Positions 32,616-45,900 of a DNA stretch of 64,000 bases are shown here, in pieces. The notes under the pieces are model-generated. The model worked only from the letters and a program-made list of their open reading frames with translations, had not been told where the DNA came from and did not search any database. The position numbers were made by a program, and so were the translations under genes. How positions within the stretch are numbered: the stretch's first letter is position 1; each line of letters begins with the position of its first letter. The stretch comes from Nageia nagi (Eukaryota > Pinophyta), in contig JBITNC010000002.1 of NCBI GenBank assembly GCA_050084985.1, positions 37,572,001 to 37,636,000 on the forward strand, read 5' to 3'.

Positions 32616-32627
32616 TGGTATCAGAGC
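32616..32627 (+). other. Primer-binding site, initiator Met-tRNA type
   Basis: TGGTATCAGAGC lies one base after the 5' LTR. This is the standard plant LTR-retrotransposon PBS complementary to the 3' end of initiator methionine tRNA. Confidence 0.92.
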
Positions 32628-32649
32628 TTAGATTGGACACCCTATGCAT

Positions 32650-34110
32650 GAGACCTATAGTACATCAATATTACACCAGATTTAGCACTCGAAGAGAGAT
32701 GATGTTCGCAAGAAAGAGTGGAAAGTCACACACAAAAGAGACTCCCTCTAGGGTCATCCATGAGGAAGACCATCGATAGTGGATGAATGAGGTGTAAAAA
32801 GAAGGAGCATTTGAAGAGGAAGAAGAGGTAATGAGGGAGAGATAGAGGGCTATCATGAGAAGGATCTCAACTTCAATTCAAGATTCCACCCTTGAATAAA
32901 AGTTTAATGAGCTCATTTCAACCATTCACAACATGTTTGGAGTCATTACCACTACCTAATAATAACTAAATGGGCATATGGGGCTTGATAGATTAGCCCT
33001 CCATGTCATACTAGAGATGATAGAGAAAAGGTGCATGAGGAGGATAGGGCATAATGGGAGCTAAGTATGAGGAGATACCATAGTTTGAGAGATCAGGAGT
33101 TGACTCATCATGGATCTATGTGGCATCTAAAACCCAAATTTTTGAGATCCTATTCACATCAGGCACCCTAGGGTACAAACCCTCTCCTAGAGAGGTACCT
33201 AAAGAAGCATGTTGGTAGGATGGAGGAACAACTTATCATCCCCATGTCATCCAAATCCATGTTCGTAAAGAAGATCAAAGAGGAGATGAAGAATAACATT
33301 CCTAGCCCATTGGAGTTGAATCAAATTTTCAAGGAGTTACATGTTGGATCCGTGGTTGATGAGAGATGTAAACTTCAATAGCTACTTTAAAGGGGAGCAA
33401 TTCACATGATCCACACACTTCCAACAACTCATGGGGTGATAAGAGAGACCTGTAAAAGATTAATAAGATGCAAATGTAGATGTATGATGGGAATCACATG
33501 ATAGTTAGAGCATGGTTGCATTAGTTGCAAACTTATTTCACCTTGAGTCCTAACATGGTGCAGGAGGATGTAATTCACTTAGAATCTTTACATTTTGAGG
33601 TAGTGCCCTAGAGTGGTGGTACCATGGAGTGATTAGCTAGGGTTACTCACTCATCACCTCCTTTAATGAGTTTGCTCAGCAGTTGGTTAAGAGGTTTGAT
33701 CAGAAGGAGAATGACTACATTTGAGATTGACATCATTGAGATAGCATGGAGCGATTGATAAGTATGTGTCAAAGTCTTAGAAGATTGTAGTCATGATCCA
33801 CCACATTCCAAAGGAATACTTAACATTCCTCTTCATTGAGGGTTTGATAGAGCCATTGCAAGGAATGGTCAAGGTGTCCTCCCCTAAGAACCTTGCTGAT
33901 GTTATTCGGGTCGCATATGATCTTGAGCTAATAGTGAAATACCTCAAGGGAGGGTAGATGTATAGAGGGCCAGTCACACAGAAGCCTTTTACTAACAAAT
34001 AAGGGCCTAGTAAGGTCAAACCTTTTTGTCCACCTCAAATGAACCATTTAGATGTAGTTACATGGAGGAAGTTGAGAGAGGAAGGTAAGTGCTTTTTATT
34101 GTAAGAAGAC
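32650..34110 (+). pseudogene. Degenerate gypsy gag
   Basis: Coding signal survives in pieces with many stops and frameshifts. The clearest is near 33790-33960, reading MIHHIPKEYLTFLFIEGL, IEPLQGMVKVSSPKNLADV and IRVAYDLE. This corresponds to the C-terminal part of the Retrotrans_gag domain (FxxGLxxxLxxxVxxxxPxxLxxAxxxAxxLE). Near 33240-33310 SMFVKKIKEEMKNNIPSPL is also readable. Confidence 0.7.
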
Positions 34111-34147
34111 TTGGGAGCCAAGGCACCATTATCAAGGCAAGGGATAG

Positions 34148-34420
34148 GTGCATTACATAAAGGTATTTTCAAAGGATGAATCAAATGATTTGAATTTGGA
34201 AATTAGAGTAGATGCCCCAAATCTAGAGGCACCATGGGCAAAGGGCACATTAGGGAGCATGGTTGCTTCACTACATGGGGTGAAGAAGTACCTCACATTG
34301 AAGGTTATGGGGCAAGTGGATGGTCAGGATGTGATGGTCTTGATCAATCCAAGAGCATCCCATAACTTCATCGATGCAAGCTTTATGGAATGGAAGAATC
34401 TAAAGGCCAAATTGGTCTAA
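34148..34420 (+). pseudogene. Gypsy aspartic protease remnant with lost active site
   Basis: The frame contains SLHGVKKYLTLKVMGQVDGQ, DVMVLINPRASHNFIDASFM and EWKNLKA. In plant gypsy proteases the motif is LID-(S/T/P)-GASHNFI. Here the catalytic Asp is Asn and Gly is Arg (NPRA), so the enzyme would be inactive. The frame ends soon after, and no reverse transcriptase follows. Confidence 0.8.
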
Positions 34421-34789
34421 GGATTTAGAGTTTCCAATGTAAATAGGAAACTCATGCTTGTAACCCACATCATTGAGAGGTTTGGAGTGAGATTGTAGAG
34501 TTGTATAGTGAGGGAGAACTTTTATTTCTACCCCTTGAAGGGACATCCTCACATTATCCTAAGAGTGTAATAGTTGTTTGATTTGGATGATATTCACACT
34601 AATTATCATAAACTCACTATGACTTTCTAGATTGATGGGAAGACCCATATACTGCATGGAATTAGAAATGATTGTCCATAGGTGGACAATAAGTGTTTAA
34701 AGGTTATTTAGTAGTGCCAAAAGAAGGAGGAAGTAGAATATAGGACTACGTTATATGAGGAAGGGATCCGATAGGAGAAGAGGAGCATT

Positions 34790-35230
34790 AGGGAGCTCCC
34801 ATACTCCACATTGCATTCTAGAGAGCTTGTATGGGTTACATTGGATATTGGAGGAGTCGAGCACCGCCTTGGAGAGCCTAGACACTTCACATGGTGCCTT
34901 GGAGGAGCTAGGTACCACACATTGAGCCTTGGAAATGAATTTCACCTCATAATAGGTATTTGAGAGACTTAACATCAGACATTGAGCCTTAGAGAGACTA
35001 TACACTTCATGTTGGGCTTTAAGAGAGATAGGCATCCTACTATAAACTTTAGAGAGTTTGGGCACCTCATGTTGAGCCTTAGAGAGGCAAGGAATCCTAT
35101 GTTGAGTTTTAGTGATGATGTTTACCCAACATTGGGCATGAATAGGTTGCATTCCTTTCATAGAGCATTTTTGAGCTAAGAGGTGCTACATTGGACCTAG
35201 AAAGGTCTACATCCATAATGATGAGCCAGT
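34790..35230. repeat. Degenerate minisatellite of about 36 bp inside the gypsy element
   Basis: Units built on CACATTGAGCCTTGGAGAG followed by CTAGGCACC recur roughly every 36 bases, at least ten times, with substitutions. On the minus strand the same tract reads as a 136-residue open frame with 12-residue Leu-Ser-Lys-Ala repeats. Because the period is a multiple of three, this frame is a by-product of the repeat, not a gene. Confidence 0.8.
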
Positions 35231-35685
35231 GAGTAGCTTGGTACCCCACATTGGAGGGTGGAGGATTTTAGGGCCTCTCATATAGTGGTGGGAGAATTTG
35301 GAACCCCACATTGAGCTTGGGGAAGTTTCAACTTTATCTATGGATCAAGGGTTTCGCTTATTTACACTCACCCATGATTTTTTGAAGGTTCTTACAGATA
35401 CATCCCTATGTAGGTACACATGCATCCTCATGTGTATTGAGGTTGACCATGGAGAAGTTGATGAGGAGTGTTAGTTACAACAAACTAAAGTATTTACAAG
35501 TTACATTGATGCATGTTGATGAGCCTTCAATAATTTGCATCATGTTGACATCCTGGACAACAAATATTAAAGTTGCATTCCACCATCATAGATCATTGTT
35601 ATCATGATTGAAGGATTATTGGAAGATAATATGTTTTAGTCTTCCACTATTATTTAGGACAAGCAATTCAAGAGGGAAGGCTTTA

Positions 35686-36891
35686 TGATGTACCCCTTGT
35701 ATGATTGTAATTAACTATAGAATCCAACATATTCATCTTATAATATATTTTATTATCGCATTATACTTTTATGTATGTAACTTGGGATATAAGACTTAAT
35801 GAGTTAATGGACCCTACTGTGAACCCCAAGTGGGACATCTCCCTCCCAAGCTCAGATTAGGTGTTATTATTATACTTGGAGATCCTGACCTTGATTATGG
35901 GAATTCCAAGGTCTATTATTACACTTAGATGGATGGATACATACCTATATGCATGCATTAGCCTTGGGGAAGCTCTCACGTTGGCCTAGCATGACTCTTG
36001 GAACCCACACATGACCCCTAGACCCATGTGGACATGCATAAGACTCCTAGACCCCCATGTTTGCACTTAATTCACCTTAGGCCCCCATGTTGGGCACTTC
36101 AAGCCCCTAGGAGGCTAACATTAGGACTAAGGAATCAAGTGATGAATCCTAGGTGAGATCTAGATAGAGTCGAGTGTATAAAGAGATATTAGAGCCTCAT
36201 TGTTGGATATACCTGATTATACTATTATCTCTTGATACCTTCCTATGGACACAAGTCTTAGCAATGCTAAGAAATCCCCTAAGTGCAACATCTAGTAGGG
36301 CTATCAAATCGAGGAATGTTTTTAGTCTATTACATTAGTGTACCATCCTTGCCCCTCTAATGGTATTTTGAGGTTGTGCTTATACCTTCAATGGTTTCCA
36401 AGATCAAAGGAGGGATCCTTTGATGGAGAGGATTTAAATTCTGAGGGAGCAATATTGTCCCATGGTTTTATCATCGATCCAACAGTGAGAGACATTTGAT
36501 TATTCCCTAATTGGCTCCTTAGAGGCCAACATCAGCCCTATTGGTCCAGGTATTGTATTTTTGAGAATTGTACATCTTACATATAACCATTTGGGCATTG
36601 GATCTCATATTGTATCATTGTTATGTCCATTATTGCAATGTTATGGTGTGTATATTCATTTAATCATGTATGAGCCATACGTTGGTATTATGAGGGTTTA
36701 TATTTTGATATTTGCTTGTATTAGCCAAACATTAGCATCTGGGTGTTGTATGAACTTGTAGTGGATGCCCTAACTTAGATGTTGGTAATATTGTATTGTG
36801 AATGCTTAATCTTGATGCCCTATACCTGATGTTAGGGTTTTTGTAATTGAATTTGTTGATTTTGCACTTGAGTTGTATTTGGATCCTTACG
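35686..36891 (+). repeat. 3' LTR of the gypsy element
   Basis: 1206 bp, starting TGATGTACCCCTTGTATG after a purine-rich tract at 35670-35680 and ending CCTTACG before the TSD CTAAA. It is colinear with the 5' LTR. Confidence 0.9.
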
Positions 36892-36896
36892 CTAAA

Positions 36897-39800
36897 GGTT
36901 TATTATACATAGTTTAAGTGAATATTAGGAGAGAAATTATGTGTGTGTGTGTGAAATTATTCAAATTCAATCATATACAGTAATCAAGTTCTTGAAAGGA
37001 ATGATGGAAAAGATTCCAAAATAGTATTCCAAAACCTAGATCAAAGACATCAAAAGCATCACATGAAATAGATAATAGAAGCTCCAAATCTGATTAAATT
37101 ATTTAATGGAGAGGCCTTGCATAAATAAGTAAGGGTGTATAATAATAACCATCCAATCATAATAAAAAAGTGGAGAGATAGATATCCAACATATAACAAA
37201 CAAGGAAAGAAAACATACTATCCTAGTAACAACTTAATATATACTCTAACACCCCCTAAGTAATACTAAGAGGTAGTGGATAAATAAAAAAACCAAATAA
37301 GTGGCATATCCACATCCTGGAATTAAGGCTTGATAAGGTACTCATGTATAATATATCCATGAAGATTTATTGGAAGCATGATGAAAAACCATGTGGGAAA
37401 ATCCATTTGCTAATAAAGAAGAAAAAAAGAGTATGTGGAGCAAGATGTCCTCATTGACACCCCTCAAGGATACATTCCTTCACCCAAATAAACCTATGAA
37501 AATTGATGTAACAAGGTGATGTAAAAGGCTTCATAAAGATTTTTGCAACCTACTACTAACTTGAAAGATACTCCAAGTTGATAAATCCATCTTTAATGTG
37601 TTATTGAATTACATGTGAACATTGTATGTGGTACATTGGTGTTCAATATGATTGCAAGAAATATGGATAGCACTATGGTTATCACACTTAAGTACAATAG
37701 GTTGATCCTAGAAGAAATCATATTTTGCCAATAATTGATGAAGCTAAAGAGCCTTTTAACTTCTTATAACAATTGTCTTGTACTATACTTATATGGATGA
37801 TAATACAATAGCTTGCTACTTATCACATAACCAAACAACTAGAGAATAAACAAAATAGAAAATACAACCATAGGTAGAAGAATATTTTCAATTGCACCTA
37901 CCCAATATGACTTAGTGTACCCTACCAACTCTATATAACCTTTAGTGTAGAGTAAATCAAAGTGAATAGCTCATCGTAGATATTGAATAATCCTCTTGAA
38001 TGCCTATTCATGATTATCACAAGGGGTATGGGAAAATCAAGAGACCAACCCAATTGCATATGAAATATCAAGATGAGTATGGGTGATGTACAAAAGACTC
38101 TCCATTAGTTTTCAATATAAAGTACCATTGTAAAGGGGTGAGGTGCATGAGGAAGTTGAAGTAACCCCTAATTGGACTGGTGTATATGATGCCTTGTAAT
38201 AAACCATCCCAAATCATTTTTTAAAATCTAGAGTATACATTTTCTAATATAATTGAAGCCCTAAATCTATCTAAGTGATTTGGAATTTAAGTAGTGAGTC
38301 AATCATAAATTTATCATCTCAAATATCTCAAAAAGATATTATTTAATAATATGAATGCATGAAGTGGAGCTACTAGTGAGAAGCAAATCATCAACATGAA
38401 GGATGAGAATGGTGATATCATCTTCATCTCATCAAATATAAATTATATCATCAACATCAAAATGAACAAATCTAGATAGAAATAAGGACTCCATCTTCTT
38501 ATACCAAGTATGAGGAGCTTATTTGAGACCATAAAGTGACCTTTATAGTCTAAAAATAAGATAAGATTCATAAATAAAACCAATGGACTACTCCATTTAT
38601 ATTTTTTCTTATAAATATCCATATAATAAGGTATTATTCACATCAATATAAAAATATAGACCATCCCTATGATGTAGTAAGTGCAAGTATAAGCCGAATA
38701 GAATCCATCTTTGCACTAAGAGCAAAGGTCTCAGTGTAATCAATACCTTAAACTTGTGAAAATCCCTTATCCACCAGATGGGATTTATACTTATCAATGG
38801 ACCCATTTGATGTATATGTGATTTGATAAAACCACTTACAATGAACTATCTTTCTACCCTTAAGAAAAGGAACACAATCCCAAGTATGAGCCTATGAAAA
38901 GGATGGTGGATCAACTAAAACTAACACAAATACAAGGCTAATACTTGTGGAATGTAAATGAGTGTATCAAGAAAGTGGAAGATCATGTAAGAAAGGGATT
39001 CGTTCCTCACTTGTACTTCATTCCCATCTAGCATAATGATAAGTGATGTAGGATCCTCAATAGTGGGTTATTCATCAAGATGTTCCTCAGTCATATCAAC
39101 AATGGAAGATAAAGTAGGAAGACAAGAATCATGAGGAAGAAGATACGCATCAAATTGAATATGTGATCAAAAGAGAACATCATGTGTATGAGGATTAGGA
39201 ATTCAATAAACCCTAATGTTCTTGCAATATCCAACAAAAATAAGTTATTTTCTCTTCCTATCTAAAGCCTTCTTTTCTTCTTTAGAATGTAGGCCCAAAA
39301 ATGACTCCCCGAAAAAGTAACTTACAAGGTATGTGATTATAAATGTAATTCACATAATTAATTATTTTAGCTTAAAATATAAGTGGTAAATCTCATGAAT
39401 GCATCATATAGTTAGTCATCTCTTTCAATGATTGATTTTTTCTTTCTACCACACTATTATGTTGTGGTATGTGTAGGACAAAATGTTAATGAACAATGTC
39501 ATGTGTCTTAAGGAGGTGTGAAAAATCTTCATTAAAATAACCCCCCCATTATTTGGATGAAGTTTTTTGATAAAATATGTAGCTTGATTCTTAACCAAAG
39601 ATTTTTAATTTAAAAACACATCACTCTTGTACTTGAGAAAATATACCAAAGTAAATATTGAAAAAATACTTATGAATGTTAAAGTGTATTTAGATCCTTT
39701 GAAAGAGGTATTTGGGAAGACCATCAAATCACTATGAACTAACTTCAAGGATGAGGATTCTTTATGGGACTTTGGGAAATGGATCCTGGTGTTATTTCCC

Positions 39801-40700
39801 AAGTGTAAAACTATGAAAAATACCATCAAGATATGAAACATTAGGCAAAGCAATAATTATATCATGATTGTTCAAATCCCTCAATAACTTGTAATTGAGA
39901 TGATCAAATCTCTCTTGTCAAAATTTGCTCTCAAAATATACACGAATAATGAAGCATGTACCTAAATAAGTATCTTCAAAACCCTTCAAATAATATTGCC
40001 TTACACTATGATTAACATCCCCTTTTGCGATATGTGAATTTCATTCCAATGGAATTTTAATTTTGGCTCCTTATGTTGTGAATAAAATAGTCTTCCCCAT
40101 ATTATAGGTATAAATTTGATAGGTAGAAAGAAGATTTATGAAAATGTTTGGAACATGAATAACATAATTGATGTGACCACCATAAATCAAAATATCACCT
40201 TTTCCATTGACATTAATGAAATTTGAGTCTCTAACTTGAATATAAGAGGTTTAACTTGAACAAATAGATGTAAAGGAATCCTTATAAGAAGCCATATGAT
40301 GTGTAGCACCAAATAAAAAATTTAATTATATATAAGATGGTATATATTCCTTAAATCTTCAAAGCCTTACCATGTTCTTAAGGAATATTATTTTTTTGTT
40401 TCTTCATAGAATGCTTTAAGTCTTATAACTTCTTCCAACATTTGGTCAGTGAATGACCACTCTTCCTACAACAAGTATAATTAACAACAAACTTATCTTT
40501 TTCTTTAGTAGTTTTAGGTTGATTTTCATATGAATTTATATCATTTATATTTTGATTCCAATCTATGGGATCCATCTTCAGAATTACTTAGTGAAGAAAA
40601 CAAAGTGGAAAATTCTTCCTTAAGTAGAAATGAATATTATCCAATTTCACAAGATCAATGTTGAACCTTAATCCTTATTCTTAAAAAATTATTTAGTTTT
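36897..40700 (-). mobile_element. Ty1/copia element A, decayed (PR, IN, RT, RH recognisable)
   Basis: On the minus strand from the right: a zinc-knuckle-like CRKSGHSLTKCWKK near 40428-40486, with the first Cys replaced by Tyr. Protease-like LFGATHHM...GKGDILIYGG...VPN follows (40060-40330). Integrase LKLVHSDLMVF...LTFISIFS...YFLKYKSDVF follows at 39605-39790. Reverse transcriptase follows (38360-38800), with SLYGLK-APHTWYKKM and the DD box HVDDLLL. RNase H-side ESLLYITHTHLDISYAIG (37900-38120) comes last. Stops are numerous. A polypurine tract (CTTAGGGGG) lies at 37252-37262, and the 3' LTR would end at 37251 (TAACA on plus). The gypsy element at 31389-36891 cuts this LTR off at 36892. Confidence 0.8.
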
Positions 40701-40749
40701 ATATTCTTAAGGACTTGATTGTGAAGGAGATGAAGAGGTTTAGGTAAGA

Positions 40750-43700
40750 ATCTTTATCTCATGAAATACGCTTGAATCTCCATATATTTGATCCTTTGAG
40801 GAAAGACTAGATTTTTGGTTAATGCTATAACTAACTAATTATCTAATTGAATTGTAGTTGTATTTATCTATTAGAAACTAATCTCATATATAATATTTCA
40901 AACCCAAATTGCCTCTTAAGTAGTTACAATCATTTCTCAATATTTGACTTCTATTATCAACATAGTGGTTGTATGTTGTTTCTTTGAAGCCTAAGAAATA
41001 GAATTTGATCCAATGTTAAATACATAAGCATTTATAAATTTTTTATCTTCTATATCATCACCATAATTAACATTAGAATATCCATTTAACCCAAATGATC
41101 TTAAATATATATTAACATTTTTCTAGCATGATTGTTTGTAATATTCCATTAAAATTTGAGGCTCATCCTCATTATGAATTCTTATAATCAAAGTTATATT
41201 AACAATAATACTCCCTTTTATTGTGTATTTAGACATGTTCCTTTCAAAATATAAATCCTCTAATGTTTTTTCAAACCAATTAGGTCTTATAGAATGATTG
41301 AAATTAAAAGATTAAAAAATAATCAGTGAAGGTCTTTTATCAAACATGAAATCCCTTGAAACAAATATTAATTTGGTTGAGGAATTGTATAATCTATAGG
41401 CTTTTAATTCATTGTCATACCCAACAAACACACTTTTTTTAGCCTTATTGTCTAATTTCTTTTTCTTTTCTAATGGAATAAATCAGTAAGTAATATTTAA
41501 ACAAAATATTTCAAGAGGAAAGATATCTATTTTCTTACCAATTCATGGTTTAAATGGTGACATTCTTTAACAAATTTTGTTGGAAACCTTTCAAAAATAT
41601 AGACAATTGCATTAATTGATTCTCTCTAAATAAATTTAAGCAAATCTCTAAGTATGATTGTAACCATTTCCATAATTATTTTGTTCTTCCTCTTAATCAA
41701 TCCATTTTATTAAGGAGTATATGAAATAATAAAGTTTCTTTTGATCTCAAATTGAAAATAAAAATTGTTGAACTCATTTCTATTGAATTCTCCTCCATTA
41801 TTTGTTCTTAAGACAATGATTTTGTGATCATTATCTACTAAAGCTTTGAAACATTCAATACAATCACATTTATTTTTCAAAAAATACACAAATTTCATCC
41901 TTGAGAAATCATCAATAAAGGTAATAAAGTAATTAAAAAGAGTTTGCACTTGAAATGGACCCATTAAATATGAATGAACCAAGTAAAGATTTAGAAGCTT
42001 TGATCTTTTTAAATATATGTTTACTCATTTTGAAATCCCCAAAAAAAATTTCATATAAACCTTGTATGGGAGTTATGTTTGGAATTTTAATTGCACAGTT
42101 TTGATTTTTCATAAGTTGCATATTCTTATAAATTAAATGACCAAGTTTGAAATGCTAAATATTATTTAAAAAGTTCACACTTAGAACTAAGCATAACTTT
42201 GTAGGTGATTCACTCATAGTACATAGATTGTAGAAAAGTGGGTTTTGAAAATCATCCATCAACCTTTTACAATCTTCATGAAGGTTCAACAAGATTTTGA
42301 GAGGAACCCATGAAACCTTTACAGTTAACATTGTGAATTTCAAATCACACATGGAGTTAAAAAAAATCTCTTGGTTAATCATGCTATCTCTTAAGATAGA
42401 GCTCAAAATATACAAAGATAAATATTGCCATTGAGTATAATTCTCTAAGGAATCTACTTCTCATAAGATGCATTTACCAATAACATTATTAGGGAAAAAT
42501 AGGGTGTCAAAGATCCTAAATAACCATTCTCTATAAAAGGGATAGGAAGAGGGGACCCTCAAGATACATATCTTCCTCCACTTGGATATTTCTAAAAATA
42601 GAATAAAATATGAATACACAATAATACTCAAATAGAATGCCCTCATTTACAACATGATCAAAAACTAGGAAAAATTACCTCTTTTTGACCTCACACAATA
42701 AATGATTTCATTAGATAAGGCAACAACCACTTGTAAGTCTAGAAGTTCATTCAGGCTCTTTACAATGCCTATTTTACTACCTATGGTGAACATAGGTAGT
42801 ATTACATCTATAACCTTTTGAATTTGAGATGAAAGAGGAGGATTCTTGCAAGCCCTTTCCCATTCATATTTATTTTTTTTATAACCCACAAGATCAATTA
42901 TTTCTCCATAGAAACTTTCCATTACTTCTCTACCATCTCTAATAAAACCCATCATCCAAGTACCAACTAAAAGTAGAACCCCTCAAGATTTCCCCCATAA
43001 TTAATCATTTTCCATGATCTTTGATCATGATCTTACTAAAACCTATATAGCACCTTCCCCCACCTTATGACAAATTTTTTTTGTTTTAATGCTATCAAAC
43101 ATCAACATAATTCATGATTTCCTAAGTAGGTTCTCCAAGTGGGGTTTTCAACCTCATTTGTTCCTTCTCTACTTCAACCTTCCTTGATGATTCCTCCATT
43201 GACTACACACCTTCTCCACCACCAAGGTAATTGTTATCACCACTAGTTGCACTTATAATGAGCAATCCATCCCTTCTTCGCTTCATACCTATCTATTTCT
43301 ATAGGTTCACTAGTCCCTTTCAAATGAAACCCTCTCTTGCTCTTGATTCCACTTATCTCTCTTCTATCTATCAAGGTTACTATCATAATTGCATGCAAAA
43401 TAAATCCATATCTAAATCAATTGAACTAGAAAGAATTATCTTAAATCCTCTTTTAAGATTCCAATTAGTAGCAGTCATCTCAATTATAACTCCTTAATTG
43501 GTAAGTTGAAGAACAAACAATACATTTCTTCTTAATTTTTGGTACAAATAAAATATTCTTAATTATTTTGCCATAATTATTATACTTTCCACACCTATTA
43601 TAAATTTTGAATTATCTCTAATTATGACTAAATCATTATTATGAAGCATTTCAAAATTATCCTTCTCAAAATATATATGATTAGTACAACCAAAATCCAA

Positions 43701-44700
43701 TCACAAACATTATCAAGAGATATAGTACACAATGCACACATGTAAGAAAATATTATTTTTGTTAGCAAACTTGTTAGTTATATTGTTGCTTTTATTTTGG
43801 CCTACTTTGAAAGGCTTCTTTCCTTTTTGGTTTGTTGCATTTTATTTCTTCTAATAAGTGATTTTGTTGTGTATATACACACCATAAAAAATATAATTAT
43901 GATAAAATGTTGGCTTTTGTTCAATTGCTATAAAAATTTGGCTTTTGTTTAATTGCACTCTTGTTGACATGAGAGGATAAGGATGTACATTTGAATTCTA
44001 GCTTGTTGTTCTTCTTAAATTTTTGATAATAATTCTTCACAATTATGGATTTGCTTATTGATTTGTTCCATTTTTTCTTTTTGAAGTTCCTCTTTTCAAA
44101 ATTTAAAGCCACATGTAAATTCTTTATTTCTTTGATAGTTACACATTTTTTTATTAGTGAGAGAATCTTCATGTTAAATTAACATACTAGAGAGAGTATT
44201 TAATTTAATATTCTAATTTTCTTGATCAACAAAGTGTTCAAAATAGTAACATATTCTTTAAATTTGTTTGATATATGTTTTAGTATGATGAAGGTAAGTA
44301 ATTCCACTTTGATTGAATAATAGTCACAAGATAGAAGTTGAGGTCTCAAGTCCTTCATCCTTTCCAAGAAAATTAGTACGCTTTCTATCTATTCCTACTT
44401 AGTGCTAATATTTTGTTGAAAAGAGTAAACTTTCTAGATATGTTAGATCTCATCTTATTAGAATCATTATAATCTCACTTGGGATATATCTAAACAACAT
44501 TGAAAAAACTTGTTGATCTCTTAGGTTATAAACATCCAAAGCTTCTTTGTTTCTTATTGTTGGAGCTACTTCCTCTCCATTTAAAAATTTCCACAATTTC
44601 CTAACTTAAAACTCTTATATCATTCTTTCTTTCCAAATGCTATAATTAGAGTCATCAAAAATATATTTCAGTAAAGGTCATCACATATCCTACCATGTTT
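40750..44700 (-). mobile_element. Ty1/copia element B, strongly decayed
   Basis: Minus-strand order: UBN2-type gag (44250-44400: LIFLERMKDLRPQLLSCDYY, FKEYVTILN), then a protease stretch at 43480-43690 (DFGCTNHIYFEKDNFEMLHN, where DSGCT is usual). Integrase then lies at 41710-41980 (GPFQVQ...FITFIDDFSRMKFVYFLKNK). An RNase H remnant (ASKKQHTTTMLIIEVKY near 40960) comes last. About 1 kb at 42460-43480 between protease and integrase is unlike copia and may be another insertion; the minus-strand frame 42665-42955 in it is not recognised. The reverse transcriptase is missing or unreadable. No LTRs were identified. Confidence 0.75.
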
Positions 44701-45900
44701 GTTTTATCTATAAAAATACACAATTTATTAGCTTGAATAACCAATTCAAGAAAAACAACAATAATCATAAACCAATTATAATAATTTAGAAAAATAGTAG
44801 AAAGGACTAATCATTTCTTATAGAGTTGGTACTCTAACTAATTTCTTTTAATTGCTTGCAATTCTAATTTCTTTCAATCTTTCATATATATATAATTTAT
44901 CTTTGCTTGTCCTATCTCATAAGATTGTTTCAATTTGATATAGTACAGAAATTTGAAGTTGAAACATTCTCTAAAAAATAATTATTGTATAACTATTCTA
45001 CAATATAATCCTATTGAAATCAAATTGAAGATTGTACAATACAATTTTTTTTATAGTCACAATTTGATTCTTGAGGTATTTTATCCAACAATTCACATGT
45101 TACAATTTGAATGTAATTCAAATAACAGATTGTATTTGAATTTAGATATTTAAATCCTTTTATGTGTGTGTGTGTATCCAAGTATATATTTATTTAATTT
45201 TGTAAAAGTATATAATTAATATTAAGTTGAAGTTTAGACTTTTTAATTTAATTGATATTAAAATATTCTTTAAAATATAACATAAATTTAAATTTTTGAT
45301 ATTTCCACTTTATATATGATGTAATATGTGTTGTGTATAAAAATGATCATCAAGACGAGGTGATCATAATGGAATGCATCATAAAAAATGAATTTTTGCA
45401 CCTAAAATTGTATTTTGAGTATATCTAGCTGAAAAGGAGGATTTGGAACTATAAGACATTTTAGGGAGTTTTCAAAAAGTAGAGAGATGAGACTCAAAAT
45501 TTTTTTTGATAAGGATAAAAAAATTGGTGGGTTTTCAAAAATAGGGCCCCAAAACTTGTGCTTATGGAAAAAATAGATATTTAGTACATATTTCTAGTGT
45601 TTCAAAAGACCAACAATTGTTGAACATCCAATCTCTAATCCTACGAGCCTTGACTAACCTACCACATTCATCAATGTTTTTCATCTAAAAATTTTGTAAG
45701 ATTTGAGAATACATTCCTACATTTTAAACTTTGAAGGTAATAATTATATTTTACATCTTCAGAGTCTTCAATTATAGATTCATAGTTTGCATCTAGGTTA
45801 TTTTGGACAATCATTATCAAATGAGAGGATCCTATAGAAGGATTCTTTACATCACTCTTGGTTGATTTGGGTGATGAATCCTTAAGAATTTCATTCTTTA
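44701..45900. other. AT-rich spacer, nothing recognisable
   Basis: 1.2 kb of very AT-rich sequence with a short TG-run at 45160-45173. I see no gene or transposon motif on either strand. Confidence 0.5.

Larger units (their letters stand above)
31389..36891 (+). mobile_element. Ty3/gypsy LTR retrotransposon, complete ends, lacks RT/integrase
   Basis: A 5503-bp element with LTRs 31389-32614 and 35686-36891, flanked by the 5-bp TSD CTAAA (31384-31388 and 36892-36896). A Met-tRNA-type primer-binding site (TGGTATCAGAGC) starts at 32616. A purine-rich tract (AGAGGGAAGG) precedes the 3' LTR. The interior holds a degraded gag (32650-34110) and an aspartic protease remnant (34148-34420). About 1.2 kb of repeat-like sequence then follows, with no reverse transcriptase, RNase H or integrase. 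It is a non-autonomous or internally deleted element. The LTR family also appears at 4868-6155 and 20310-21305. Confidence 0.92.

Noticed and set aside
34751-35161. 136-residue minus-strand open frame with 12-residue repeats, as a possible repeat protein
   Set aside because: It lies on a 36-bp minisatellite whose period is divisible by three, which keeps the frame open by default. It is antisense within a retrotransposon and has no promoter.
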